Position numbers and translations under genes: made by a program. A model generated the notes under the pieces. That model saw only the letters and a program-made list of their open reading frames with translations, did no database searches and was not told where the DNA came from. Positions 1 through 8,775 of a DNA stretch of 64,000 nt are shown here, piece after piece. Source of the DNA: Pontibacter populi (GTDB taxonomy: Bacteria; Bacteroidota; Bacteroidia; Cytophagales; Hymenobacteraceae); assembly GCF_019336435.1 (NCBI RefSeq), contig NZ_JAHWXQ010000001.1:372001-436000 (forward strand). The letters run 5' to 3'. The stretch's first letter is position 1, and every line of letters starts with the position of its first letter.

Positions 1-120
1 GTTGTAATCTGTATAGTTCTCTTCTTTTAGTTTCTCTTTTATCAGGTTTGGGTAGGCCTGCGAGGCTGGTAAACCATAACCGGCAGTTAAACTATCTCCA
101 AAAAACAGGATATTCTTCAT
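1..120 (-). CDS. SGNH/GDSL arylesterase, TesA-like (partial, cut by window edge)
   Basis: Only the first 40 codons lie in the window, reading leftwards from an ATG at 118-120. The peptide begins MKNILFFGDSLTAGYGLP, which carries the GDSL block I of the SGNH hydrolase family: the Ser of GDS is the nucleophile and the following T-A-G-Y-G-L is typical of the TesA / arylesterase subgroup. No signal peptide is visible at this start, although TesA homologues are often periplasmic. The rest of the fold (blocks II, III, V and the catalytic Asp/His) lies outside the window, so substrate range cannot be judged. Confidence 0.8.
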   Translation of the reverse strand, partial: MKNILFFGDSLTAGYGLPASQAYPNLIKEKLKEENYTDYN

Positions 121-158
121 GCGTCGCCTTTGCTATAGTTATAGTATTGTACTTTAAA

Positions 159-200
159 AACAGCAAAGGGCTACCGAACCGGCAACCCTTCGCTGTTTAA
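159..200 (-). terminator. Rho-independent-type terminator
   Basis: Inverted repeat with arms AACAGC(A)AAGGG and CCCTT(C)GCTGTT around a short loop. It lies directly downstream of the minus-strand DUF2383 gene and is followed, in that direction, by a T-rich stretch. It separates that gene from the esterase. Confidence 0.7.
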
Positions 201-215
201 GGTATAGTTTGTAAA

Positions 216-680
216 TTAATCTGCTTTGGTTTTCATCTGCTTCAGGTGCTCGCAGGTAGTTAAGCTTGCCTGCTTTTGTTTTTCCACCATCTGTACTACT
301 TCCTGCGGCAACTCTGCTTTGTGTTCAAGCGCATCGTTATAGGCTTTTTGTGCCCATTCTTCCCCATATAAATTCGAGTCGATGATGGCTTTTTCGTCTT
401 TACCGGTAATGCCCGATTTCACATCCATCCAGCCTCTGTAAAGTTTACCTTTTATAGTTGTATCGTGCTGCATGTCGCCGCCTACACGGCTCAGCGTACT
501 GTTCAGCTCGTTCGAGAACTGCTGACTCTGGCCAACCAGTTCATTATAGTATGCCTTGTGCGCTGGGTCCCGGGTTTCTTTTGCTGCAGTTTTGTATCCT
601 TCAATTCTATCGTTTACAAACTGCGTCAGCTCATTTATAACTTCCGAGGTTCTTTCATTCATGTTTTTCATAGCTTTCAT
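216..680 (-). CDS. DUF2383 (PA2169-type four-helix bundle) protein
   Basis: About 154 residues from the chosen ATG at 678-680. The open frame extends six codons further to a TTG, but ATG is more likely; two more in-frame ATGs follow closely (669-671 and 660-662). The protein is all-helical and charged, with the pattern ERTSEVINELTQFVNDRIEGY at the N-terminus and a conserved central K-G-K-L-Y-R-G-W-MD segment, as in the DUF2383 family annotated as PA2169-type four-helix-bundle proteins. No signal peptide or membrane span. The fold is ferritin-like but I see no clear metal ligand set. Function is unknown; relatives are often stress-associated. Followed by its own terminator. Confidence 0.8.
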   Translation of the reverse strand: MKAMKNMNERTSEVINELTQFVNDRIEGYKTAAKETRDPAHKAYYNELVGQSQQFSNELNSTLSRVGGDMQHDTTIKGKLYRGWMDVKSGITGKDEKAIIDSNLYGEEWAQKAYNDALEHKAELPQEVVQMVEKQKQASLTTCEHLKQMKTKAD

Positions 681-865
681 ATTGATTATTTCATTCAAAA
701 CGAAAAAAAAGAGGATTCAGTTATAAGAAACATCTGCGAGCTACGTATGTTACCTGATAAACTACACCAACTTTACGTACAGGCAGGAACTCATTTGTGA
801 AAAGATAACTTTTTATAGTACATTACATTCCGTAGGCTCCAACCTGACACTATAAGTTGCGGCAC

Positions 866-873
866 TACTTTTG
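866..873 (+). promoter_or_regulatory. candidate -7 box of the S41 protease gene
   Basis: TACTTTTG matches the Bacteroidota -7 consensus TAnnTTTG and lies 33 bp before the ATG. No convincing TTTG -33 box at the expected spacing, so this is weak. Confidence 0.35.
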
Positions 874-905
874 TATAGATTTTGAAGTACAACTAACTTA
901 ACTAA

Positions 906-3017
906 ATGCTATCCTTGACAACCAGACTAAAAATAATGTTATCGGTATTTGCAGTTATACTGCTGACGGCATCATTTATTTTTTACCGCTCCAACTCAAC
1001 ACCAGAGGGTAAAGAAGAGATACTGTTAAAAGTACTGATGCAGGGCCTTAATACCGGCCACTTCCAACCCGAAAAGGTAGATGATGACTTTTCTAAAAAA
1101 GCATTTAAACTATACCTCGAGCGTCTTGACTATAACAAGAAGTTCTTACTAAGCTCTGATGTAGCCAAGCTTCGCAAATACGAAACCGCTATAGATGACC
1201 AGTTACGCCAGGGCAGTTACGAATTCTTTAACCTTTCTGCTAACCTGATTGATCAGCGTACGAAAGAATCGCAGGCTTACTATAAAGAGATTCTTGCCAA
1301 GCCTTTCGATTTTACCAAAGACGAAACAATAGAACTTGACGGTGAGAAGCTGGCCTACGCTAAAGATAAGAACGAACTGAAAGAAGCATGGCGCAAGCAA
1401 CTGAAGTATCAGACGCTGGTGCGCCTGGCAGACATGCAGAAAGAGCAGGAAAAAGCATCACAGAAAGGTGAGAAAAAAGAGACCAAAACTATGGAGCAGA
1501 TGGAGACAGAAGCCCGCAAAAAGATTTTGGATCTGTATAATGACCTGTATACACGTCTTAACCGTGTAACTCTGGATGATCGCCGCGCAACGTATATCAA
1601 CGCTATTGCTAATGTTTACGATCCGCATACAGGTTACTTCCCTCCTAAAGCCAAATCTGATTTCGATATAGAGTTTACCGGCCGGTTAGAGGGCATAGGT
1701 GCATCGCTACAGGAGAAAGATGGTCAGATAAAAGTAGCTGAAATTGTACCGGGTAGCCCATCGTATCTGCAAGGCGATTTGAAACCCGGCGATGCGATAC
1801 AAAAAGTAGCGCAAGGCGATAAAGAACCGGTAATTGTAGAAGGCATGCGCCTGGATGATGCCATTCAGCTGATTCGCGGTAAAAAAGGTACAGAAGTCCG
1901 CCTTACCGTAAAAAAACCGAATGGTTCTACCAAAATTATCCCGATCATCCGCGATGTGATCGTATTTGAAGAAACGTATGCCCAGTCGGCCATGATTGAT
2001 GGCAAAGACAAGATAGGTTACATTAAGCTACCTGGTTTTTATGCTGACTTTGAAAACAAAGGCGGCCCTAACAGCGGCGAAGATGTAAAACGTGAAGTAG
2101 AAAAACTGAAAGCCGCCGGTATGCAGGGCCTTGTGCTTGATTTACGTAACAACGGTGGTGGTTCGCTTAGCGATGCTGTAGAAATGGCAGGTCTGTTTAT
2201 TCCGCAGGGCCCTATCGTTCAGGTTAAAGATGCGCGTGGCAAATCTATAGTTCTGGATGACCGTGATCCACAGGTGCAGTATGCAGGTCCGCTGGTTATA
2301 CTGGTGAATGCTAACAGCGCATCTGCCTCCGAGATTCTGGCAGCTGCTATGCAGGACTATAAGCGTGCCGTAATTGTTGGTAGCCCAACGTATGGTAAAG
2401 GCACTGTGCAACAGTTTTTTGAACTAGACCAGGCCTTACCAGCACAGTTTGATGCTTACAAACCGTTTGGTGCCCTTAAGCTTACAACCCAGAAGTTCTA
2501 CCGTGTAAATGGTGGTACTACACAGCTACGTGGTGTTACCCCTGACGTTATTCTGCCAGATGTATATGCTTACCTGGAATTCGGAGAGAAAGAGCAGGAT
2601 TACCCGCTTCCGTTCGATGAAATTAAGCCGGCAAACTACAAGCCATGGACTAACTCTAAAGTAAGCCTGAGTTCAGTAAAAAGTAACAGCAAGGAGCGCA
2701 TTAGCAAAAATGAAAGCTTCAAACTGATCGAAGAAAGTGCAGAACGCCTTAAAAAGCAGTCTGACAATACTGTTCGTTCATTAGCACTTACTAAGTACAT
2801 GGAGGAAGAAAAACGTGCTGAAGCCGAAGCAAAACGCTACGAAGCAGCTCAGAAACAAGTACCTCTGCTTACTGTGAACAGGTTAGCAGAAGACCTGAAA
2901 GCACTTGGCACCGACACTGCTAAAGTTGCCCGTAACAAGGAGTTCTTAAAGAGCCTGAAGCAGGATATTTACCTGGAAGAAGCTGTTGAGATCATCACGA
3001 AGGATATGAAGTCATAG
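906..3017 (+). CDS. S41 carboxy-terminal processing protease (tail-specific protease)
   Basis: 703 residues from ATG. An N-terminal hydrophobic segment (residues about 8-27) anchors or exports it to the periplasm. Order of domains: an N-terminal region typical of Prc/Tsp, a PDZ domain (about residues 250-340, with G-I-G-A-S-L and P-G-S-P-S), the S41 peptidase domain with L-V-L-D-L-R-N-N-G-G-G, the Ser nucleophile in NSASASEI and the general-base Lys in TYGKGTVQ, then a charged C-terminal DUF3340-like extension. Length fits Prc-type proteases (about 680-720) rather than short CtpA. It should trim C-termini of envelope proteins. Stands alone, with a terminator behind it. Confidence 0.93.
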   Translation: MLSLTTRLKIMLSVFAVILLTASFIFYRSNSTPEGKEEILLKVLMQGLNTGHFQPEKVDDDFSKKAFKLYLERLDYNKKFLLSSDVAKLRKYETAIDDQLRQGSYEFFNLSANLIDQRTKESQAYYKEILAKPFDFTKDETIELDGEKLAYAKDKNELKEAWRKQLKYQTLVRLADMQKEQEKASQKGEKKETKTMEQMETEARKKILDLYNDLYTRLNRVTLDDRRATYINAIANVYDPHTGYFPPKAKSDFDIEFTGRLEGIGASLQEKDGQIKVAEIVPGSPSYLQGDLKPGDAIQKVAQGDKEPVIVEGMRLDDAIQLIRGKKGTEVRLTVKKPNGSTKIIPIIRDVIVFEETYAQSAMIDGKDKIGYIKLPGFYADFENKGGPNSGEDVKREVEKLKAAGMQGLVLDLRNNGGGSLSDAVEMAGLFIPQGPIVQVKDARGKSIVLDDRDPQVQYAGPLVILVNANSASASEILAAAMQDYKRAVIVGSPTYGKGTVQQFFELDQALPAQFDAYKPFGALKLTTQKFYRVNGGTTQLRGVTPDVILPDVYAYLEFGEKEQDYPLPFDEIKPANYKPWTNSKVSLSSVKSNSKERISKNESFKLIEESAERLKKQSDNTVRSLALTKYMEEEKRAEAEAKRYEAAQKQVPLLTVNRLAEDLKALGTDTAKVARNKEFLKSLKQDIYLEEAVEIITKDMKS

Positions 3018-3040
3018 AAAACTGAATTTGTTAAACAAAA

Positions 3041-3069
3041 GAGCCGGTTAGCATTAGCCGGCTCTTTTT
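3041..3069 (+). terminator. terminator of the S41 protease gene
   Basis: Stem GAGCCGG...CCGGCTC followed by TTTTTG, 24 bp after the stop codon. Confidence 0.85.
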
Positions 3070-3138
3070 GTTTTTACGTCTTGTTTGTCATTCTGAATGA
3101 TGTTAAGAAATCTGAGTTTACTATAGTTACTTCTCTAT

Positions 3139-3858
3139 TGTCATTTCGACGTAAGGAGAAATCTATCTCGACTTAAGTTCGAGCAGCTACAGTTCTATAG
3201 TTTGATCCTCCACAACCTGAACCAAGCTATCCCTTCAAATTCCTTCTGATCCTGGGAGCTCTACATACCTATCGTTTCAAATTAGCATTGGTGCCCTCAC
3301 GGCCGGGAGGCCTCGTCTTCGGGCATCGCGCGGTGTACATTTGCTTTGCTCCTGCGTCGCAATGCTTTCAGCACCACAAATCTACAAGGCGCTCAACCCA
3401 AAGACTGAAAAGTTTCTTATAGCTCTAGTCCTTTTATAGTTTGAACAGGTAAGCTTCGACTTTTACCGTGGCTATAGTTTCGAAGGGACAGGTAAACCTG
3501 TCCTACTCGCGGTGTGTAACTATAGCCAAGCTCCTTCCCCTGTTTTTAGGGGAAGGTTGGGAAGGGGTAAAGCTGTAACTATAGAACTATAGCAGTAACA
3601 GCAATAGTCCCCTCGAGGGGACTATAGGGGTGTTAAGGCAGTAACTATACAACAATACTTCTAGCTATAGCAATAGCAGAAATTCCCCTCGCGGGAGGGG
3701 CAGGAGTGGGTTAAAACTTCAACTATAGAATTGTGCCACTAACTATAGCAAAGGTCCAACCTCCCTTCTACCAAGATCCTTTCAGGATGACAAAGTGAGA
3801 AGGAAGTAAAAAAGAAAATTCCCCGCCTTCGACAAGGAGGGGCTGGTGGTGGTTGGAT
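3139..3858 (-). repeat. composite intergenic hairpin repeat, copy 1
   Basis: Reading on the minus strand, the modules come in the order B (about 3858-3818, CCAACCACC ... CCCCTCCTTG), X (about 3795-3770, ATCCTGAAAGGAT hairpin), C (about 3716-3686, CCCACTCCTGCCCCTCC), D (about 3636-3606, CACCCCTATAGTCCCCTCG), E (about 3570-3528), then the terminal element A (about 3530-3139, plus orientation). The same order recurs at 27594-28294 and 45927-46617. Spacers between modules are rich in AACTATAG. Element A here keeps its outer end, TGTCATTTCGA at 3139, but lacks about 60 bp at the inner end. I see no conserved reading frame. The stretch 3071-3138 holds a further half-copy of the TGTCATT...AGAAATCT end. 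Confidence 0.8.
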
Positions 3859-3947
3859 CACACCAACTACAGTACTATAGCTTAGCATTTCTAACAATGT
3901 CCAGCATTATAATCCCTTAGTCAAATTCAGTAATGCCATAAAACAAA

Positions 3948-3976
3948 GCGGCCTGCCGGAAATACCGGCAGGCCGC
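3948..3976 (-). terminator. terminator of the secreted nuclease gene
   Basis: Long perfect stem GCGGCCTGCCGG / CCGGCAGGCCGC with a five-base loop AAATA, just past the stop codon of the minus-strand nuclease gene. Confidence 0.85.
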
Positions 3977-3997
3977 TTAAGCAAGGAGTTTTAAACC

Positions 3998-6900
3998 TTA
4001 TTTCTTCACCATCTTCGTCTGGAAGAATTCTTTTCCAGTTTCGATAAGGATCATGTAGATACCAGAAGATAAGTTAGAAACCTGGTTATTCAGTTTTGTC
4101 TGAACTTCAGACTGAGTACCAGTAACGTTCATTACTTTTCTACCTTCAGTTGAGTAAACAACCATCGTAACTTTAGCAGTTGACGCTACACGCTCTGGCA
4201 GCAGCAGCCTTACATTACCACCGTTAACTATAGTTGGATATACACTAAACTGACCTTTTGTACCATCGGCAATACCAGTTGGTGTGTCGTTGGCCTCAAT
4301 AGTGAATGTGTAGGTTTTAGCAGTTCCGATCGCCAGGCCATTGCTTACTGAAGCAATGTTGAATGAAACCTGCTCAGCACCTTCAGTGTCAGTATCATCG
4401 TTCACTGTAACATTAAACTTAACAGACGTAGCACCTGCTGGTACAGTTACTACCAGGTTACCGTTAGCAACCTCCGGAGATGTTATATAATCACCTGTTG
4501 TGCCATACGTTACCCCAGTTCCATTGGTAACTGCAATTGTAATCTGCTGCGCTACTACCGGTGCTTTATCAAGCGACAGGGTTACTTCTGTAGTACCGGC
4601 ATCCTCTTTTACTTCTTTCGTCGCAACGGCAAAAGTAACGGTAGACTTGTCGTTGTCAGTGATGGTTAACACATAAGTGTTTGCTTCACCAACTATAACA
4701 TTTGCATTAGCGTCTGTGATCTTGAAAGTTATCTGCTCATTAGCTTCTACTTCAGAATCATCATTTACAGAAACATCGAACTTAACAGAGGTAGCACCAG
4801 CCGGTACTGTTAAAACAATATTGCCATCAGCTGTTGCAGGGGCAGTCGCGTAGTCAGCTGTAGCGCCATAAGTAACACCTGTTCCGTTAGTCACTGCAAC
4901 TGTAATTTGCTGATCAGCAATAGGTGCCTGATCAACAGTCAGCGTAACTTCAGTTACACCAGCGTTTTCACTTACTTCCTTAGCAGCTGCAGCAAAAGTA
5001 ACAGTAGGTTTGTCGTTATCGGTAATTGTTAATGCGTAAGTTTTCGCTTCACCAATTACAAACCCGTTGCTCACATTCGTGATTTCAAATTCAACCTGTT
5101 CTGCTTTTTCGATTTCAGTATCATCGTTTACTGTAACATCGAACTTAACAGTAGTAGCACCGGCAGGAACTGTTAGTACAAGCTTACCATCAGCAACTTC
5201 TGGTGTTGTAGTGTAATCTTTAGTAGTTCCATAAACTATACCTGTACCATTTGTAACAGACACAGTGATTTGCTGCTCTGCAACTGGTGCCTGATCAAGG
5301 TTTAAAGTAACCTCAGTTTTACCTGCGTTCTCATTTACCTCTTTGGTAGCAGCAGCAAAAGAAACTACAGATTTATCGTTGTCTGTGATGGTTACTGTAT
5401 AAGTACTAGTCGCACCTAAAGCAAGGTTTGCACTCTTGTCAGTGATCTGGAAAGTTACCTGCTCATTTGTTTCAACCAGGTTATCATCCGTTATCTCTAA
5501 CTCAAAGGCCGCTGTAGTAGCGTTGGCAGGAACAGTTACTGTAACTACACCATTTGTGGCACCAGTTACAGTATAGTCTGCTGAAGATGCTGTTGCACCA
5601 TTTGCCACACTTACAGTTACTGTTTGCTCAGTAGCCTGTGGAGCTGATAGCGTTAAATTCACATTGTACTTCTCTGATCCTTCAGCCTTTGTAGCAATAG
5701 CTTCTGTGAAAGCTACCGTTGGTGTAGCTGATAAGTTGAAGCGAGCCGAAACAGGCATGTGGTCAGAAGTTGTGTTTCTGAAGTTACTAATGCTATTCAG
5801 GAACTGGTTTTCGATTGAAATCGAACCATCAATATAGTCATCAGACAGTGTAGACGATACAGTGATATGATCCAGGAAGCTCTTGAATGAACCTGCCTCA
5901 TATGTGTAGGCGCCCGTCTTGCTTAACTCAAGTGTCAGGGCTTTATAGTTGGCATCGGTCACAAATGCTTCAAAAGTAGATGGCAGATTATTAACTACAG
6001 ATACATCTACATCATCATTATAGTCACCAAGGATCATGATGTTTTTACCAGTATAATGCGCATCCAGTGAGTCTTTTAGCATTTCTACATCGAACTTACG
6101 CTGAGTGTGTTTGCTTACATCTGTTCCGCTGTTCGCTCTTGTGTGCAGGTTAACCAGGTTGATGCTCTGCTTTACGTTATTTATAGTTGTCTCGAACTCA
6201 ACCATAAATGGCAGACGACCACTTGCCCAGAACTTAGCACCACCTTCCGGATAGTTTGTAAATACCTCAGCATACTGTCCGTTTCTCACATCTTCGTAAA
6301 ACTTGTTAAGCAGTACTTTCTGGCTTTTAACTTTTGCTACTTCCGGCTTGTACAGGAAGTATAGTTTTTGTGGCACCAGGTTTCTGGTTGCATCCCATGA
6401 GTAGGAGTAAGCATCTGAAACAACAAAGTTGTAACCTAACTCAGTTGCCAGACGCTGGATCTCTGTGTCATTTGAAACTTCCTGCAGGGCAAGAATATCA
6501 GCATTCAGGTCTGTGAAAACTTTTTTAGCATTGGCATATTGTACTGCTTCATCAGCTGGCCCAAGTTCAGCGCCTCTTTCATCTTTATCAGCACCAAACC
6601 ATTCCATGTTCCAGGTAACGATATCAAGAGTTAAGCTCTTAAGTACTGAACTTCCAGTTACAGTGCCTAGTACCGCTTCAAATCCGCTAGCTGTAGTAGC
6701 TTTAATTGTACCTTCGAAACGCAGGGCAGTAGATTTAGGGAAGAAACGTATGAAAAGTTCTCCCGCTGCTGCCTCTGCTGCTGTGTAAGTTACAGACTGA
6801 GCAAAATTCACATTGTCTTTAGAAACCTCAAAGTCAACAAGGTTACTGGCAATAACAATGTCTTCAGTAAAGCCTAAAGCCTTAAAAGTAACATACTTTT

Positions 6901-8524
6901 CAGCCGTGTAAACTCCTTCGGCGAATGCACCAAAATCAAATGAGGCATTATCTGCAATAAATTTGCGTGGCTCATCTGTTACAGAGAAATCATCTAACGT
7001 CCAGCGGGAAGCACCATTTGCTTCCTCTATAGAAGTATAAACAAAAGCGATGTGTACTGAAGCTTGTTTGTATTGGTCAAGCAGGAATTCAGACTGTGTC
7101 CAAACTTCAGATCCAACAGCAGGTAAAGAAACATTTAGTTCTTTCCAGGTTGCTGTGGAAGGTGCACTTGTACCATCATAGTTTGTAGAAACCATTACTT
7201 TTAAAGCAGGACCATTAAATGCAGAGATAGTCCAGAAAGAAAGTACCGGGATGTTTAAGCCTGTTAAGTCAAGGGCTGAAGAAATAAGCCAGTCTTCGTT
7301 GTTGTTAGACTTGTTGTTAGCATAACCATTAAGCTGAACAGCATTACCGGTTCTTCCGAAGGTAGTACATCCCCAAACCTGATCACCTGTTACGCTCTGA
7401 GAAGTCCAGCCACCAGGTAGTGTAGTTCCGCAGTTATCAAAATTCTGAGCAAAAGGGCTTGCAACGGTAGCCTTAAGAGCAACAATTACATCCGTAGCAT
7501 CTTTAGCTGAATGTGTTATGTTTCCTGTTACTTCACCTAAAGTTGCAGGCTTTACACGCACATAAATACGTGTATCCACAGCAAGGTCAGCACCTGAGAA
7601 AGTGAGTGTGTTTGTATAACCGTCAGTTTCTGATTTTGAGATTGTGAAAGGAGCATCAGCTGTAACAGTTACATTCTCACCTTCTGCAATATTCTTGGCA
7701 GATAGTAAGTAAGACCCTTGGAAAGTTGTGTTTACTGATTGCTCACCTAGGTTTAAAGTTGTTACGTCTGTTTTAAGGGTTCGTGTGGTTGGGCCAGCTG
7801 GTTCAAAAACAAGCTTAATGTTATCTATAGAAAGTGCCTGAGCGTTTGAAGAGCCCGTACCAGATGTCGCCGAATAATTCCAAGCAAAATATAGGTTACC
7901 AGTAACCGGTATATTAACATCTAATTTCTTCTCTGTAACACTTTGGGTTACCCCTGGTGCTACTGCGTAACCATTATTATCAGCATCCCCCGCGAAACTA
8001 ACTTTGAAATCAGCGCCTGCGGAAGTCCAAGTTGTTCCATCATATGAATAATATAGTTCAATAGAAAATCCTTCAGTTCTTGTACCTTTTCTATATTTCT
8101 CAACATCGTAGGAAACTTCTATGGTATTTATGGTCTGTGAACCTGAATTAACGAAGTGAGCATACAAATTCCCGCTTTTTGTAGCAGTACTTGAAGATAG
8201 AAAACCTATTGCTCTGTCCTCGGATGAGCTTGATGCGCCGAAGTTGTAGATACCATTACCAGCGTTGTTGGCCATATTTGTACCGTCTGCACGTTCTGTT
8301 GCCGTAGCAGCACTTGAGTAGGGAGTAACTTCTCTCAAGTTCACACTTTTAGAGGCTTTCCAGTTCGCAGGCAGTGCAGCAGCAGCTACATTACCAATAG
8401 TGTTGAACTCTTGAGAAATTGTACTTCCCTTTTGGATACTTACCTGCCCCCAAGCCGTACTACTGCCCAAAAAGGCACAGCATACCAGCACAAGAGCGAA
8501 TAGCTTTTGTAAATGTTTACTCAT
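3998..8524 (-). CDS. T9SS-exported endonuclease/exonuclease/phosphatase protein with Calx-beta repeats
   Basis: 1508 residues. A signal peptide (1-26, ending AWGQ) is followed by a beta-rich 'choice-of-anchor'-like region (about 30-245), an Ig-like stretch (about 250-355), a choice-of-anchor J domain (about 358-520, NFDNCGTTLPGGW at its start), another beta domain, and an endonuclease/exonuclease/phosphatase domain (about 628-925). This last has NMEWFG, D-I-L-A-L-Q-E-V, N-L-H-T-R-A, GDYNDD and SDHMPV, the catalytic set of DNase I-like enzymes. Four Calx-beta domains follow (about 935-1415, each ending T-I-T-D-N-D-K or similar). The last about 80 residues, starting FSVYPT and ending in K-M-V-K-K, are a type A T9SS sorting domain. 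It probably acts at the cell surface as an extracellular nuclease or phosphodiesterase; the substrate is inferred only from the fold. Single gene with its own terminator. Confidence 0.88.
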   Translation of the reverse strand: MSKHLQKLFALVLVCCAFLGSSTAWGQVSIQKGSTISQEFNTIGNVAAAALPANWKASKSVNLREVTPYSSAATATERADGTNMANNAGNGIYNFGASSSSEDRAIGFLSSSTATKSGNLYAHFVNSGSQTINTIEVSYDVEKYRKGTRTEGFSIELYYSYDGTTWTSAGADFKVSFAGDADNNGYAVAPGVTQSVTEKKLDVNIPVTGNLYFAWNYSATSGTGSSNAQALSIDNIKLVFEPAGPTTRTLKTDVTTLNLGEQSVNTTFQGSYLLSAKNIAEGENVTVTADAPFTISKSETDGYTNTLTFSGADLAVDTRIYVRVKPATLGEVTGNITHSAKDATDVIVALKATVASPFAQNFDNCGTTLPGGWTSQSVTGDQVWGCTTFGRTGNAVQLNGYANNKSNNNEDWLISSALDLTGLNIPVLSFWTISAFNGPALKVMVSTNYDGTSAPSTATWKELNVSLPAVGSEVWTQSEFLLDQYKQASVHIAFVYTSIEEANGASRWTLDDFSVTDEPRKFIADNASFDFGAFAEGVYTAEKYVTFKALGFTEDIVIASNLVDFEVSKDNVNFAQSVTYTAAEAAAGELFIRFFPKSTALRFEGTIKATTASGFEAVLGTVTGSSVLKSLTLDIVTWNMEWFGADKDERGAELGPADEAVQYANAKKVFTDLNADILALQEVSNDTEIQRLATELGYNFVVSDAYSYSWDATRNLVPQKLYFLYKPEVAKVKSQKVLLNKFYEDVRNGQYAEVFTNYPEGGAKFWASGRLPFMVEFETTINNVKQSINLVNLHTRANSGTDVSKHTQRKFDVEMLKDSLDAHYTGKNIMILGDYNDDVDVSVVNNLPSTFEAFVTDANYKALTLELSKTGAYTYEAGSFKSFLDHITVSSTLSDDYIDGSISIENQFLNSISNFRNTTSDHMPVSARFNLSATPTVAFTEAIATKAEGSEKYNVNLTLSAPQATEQTVTVSVANGATASSADYTVTGATNGVVTVTVPANATTAAFELEITDDNLVETNEQVTFQITDKSANLALGATSTYTVTITDNDKSVVSFAAATKEVNENAGKTEVTLNLDQAPVAEQQITVSVTNGTGIVYGTTKDYTTTPEVADGKLVLTVPAGATTVKFDVTVNDDTEIEKAEQVEFEITNVSNGFVIGEAKTYALTITDNDKPTVTFAAAAKEVSENAGVTEVTLTVDQAPIADQQITVAVTNGTGVTYGATADYATAPATADGNIVLTVPAGATSVKFDVSVNDDSEVEANEQITFKITDANANVIVGEANTYVLTITDNDKSTVTFAVATKEVKEDAGTTEVTLSLDKAPVVAQQITIAVTNGTGVTYGTTGDYITSPEVANGNLVVTVPAGATSVKFNVTVNDDTDTEGAEQVSFNIASVSNGLAIGTAKTYTFTIEANDTPTGIADGTKGQFSVYPTIVNGGNVRLLLPERVASTAKVTMVVYSTEGRKVMNVTGTQSEVQTKLNNQVSNLSSGIYMILIETGKEFFQTKMVKK
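4275..5716 (-). repeat. in-gene tandem repeat encoding four Calx-beta domains
   Basis: Four units of about 363 bp. Boundaries fall near 5376, 5010 and 4647, where TTRTCGTTGTCDGTGATGGTTA-like sequence (TDNDK codons) recurs. The three C-terminal units are close to each other at DNA level (for example GCACCRGCMGGAACTGT-like blocks); the first is divergent. This suggests recent internal duplication, possibly giving length variation between strains. Confidence 0.8.
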
Positions 8525-8632
8525 AATAAAGTTTGTATAGGTTGATTGATTACTTGTTGAGGGGCACGCAGCCAGGACCCATAAAAAGAGCCTTTACAAG
8601 AGCTTAGATCTGTGTGGAGCTGCCGCATAACA

Positions 8633-8640
8633 CAAATCTA
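8633..8640 (-). promoter_or_regulatory. candidate -7 box for the secreted nuclease gene
   Basis: On the minus strand this reads TAGATTTG, matching TAnnTTTG. It would give a 5' leader of about 100 nt before the ATG at 8524. No -33 TTTG at the right spacing. The rest of 8525-8775 holds no gene I can see and is AT-rich towards 8775. Confidence 0.35.
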
Positions 8641-8775
8641 ATAATTAAGCAGTTACTATATGTTATGGATATATAACATTATTATATGAATATGTAAATT
8701 CATTAATAAAGTACACGAATAATCAAAAAATTGCAAAAACAGAATATTTACAAACTCCTATAGTTTCACCTTTAC

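Noticed and set aside
696..698. TTG as start of the DUF2383 gene
   Set aside because: An ATG six codons later gives a normal-length protein and is the better start.
3071..3900. CRISPR array in the repeat-rich intergenic region
   Set aside because: Repeats differ in sequence and spacing and are hairpin modules, not identical direct repeats with unique spacers; no cas genes.
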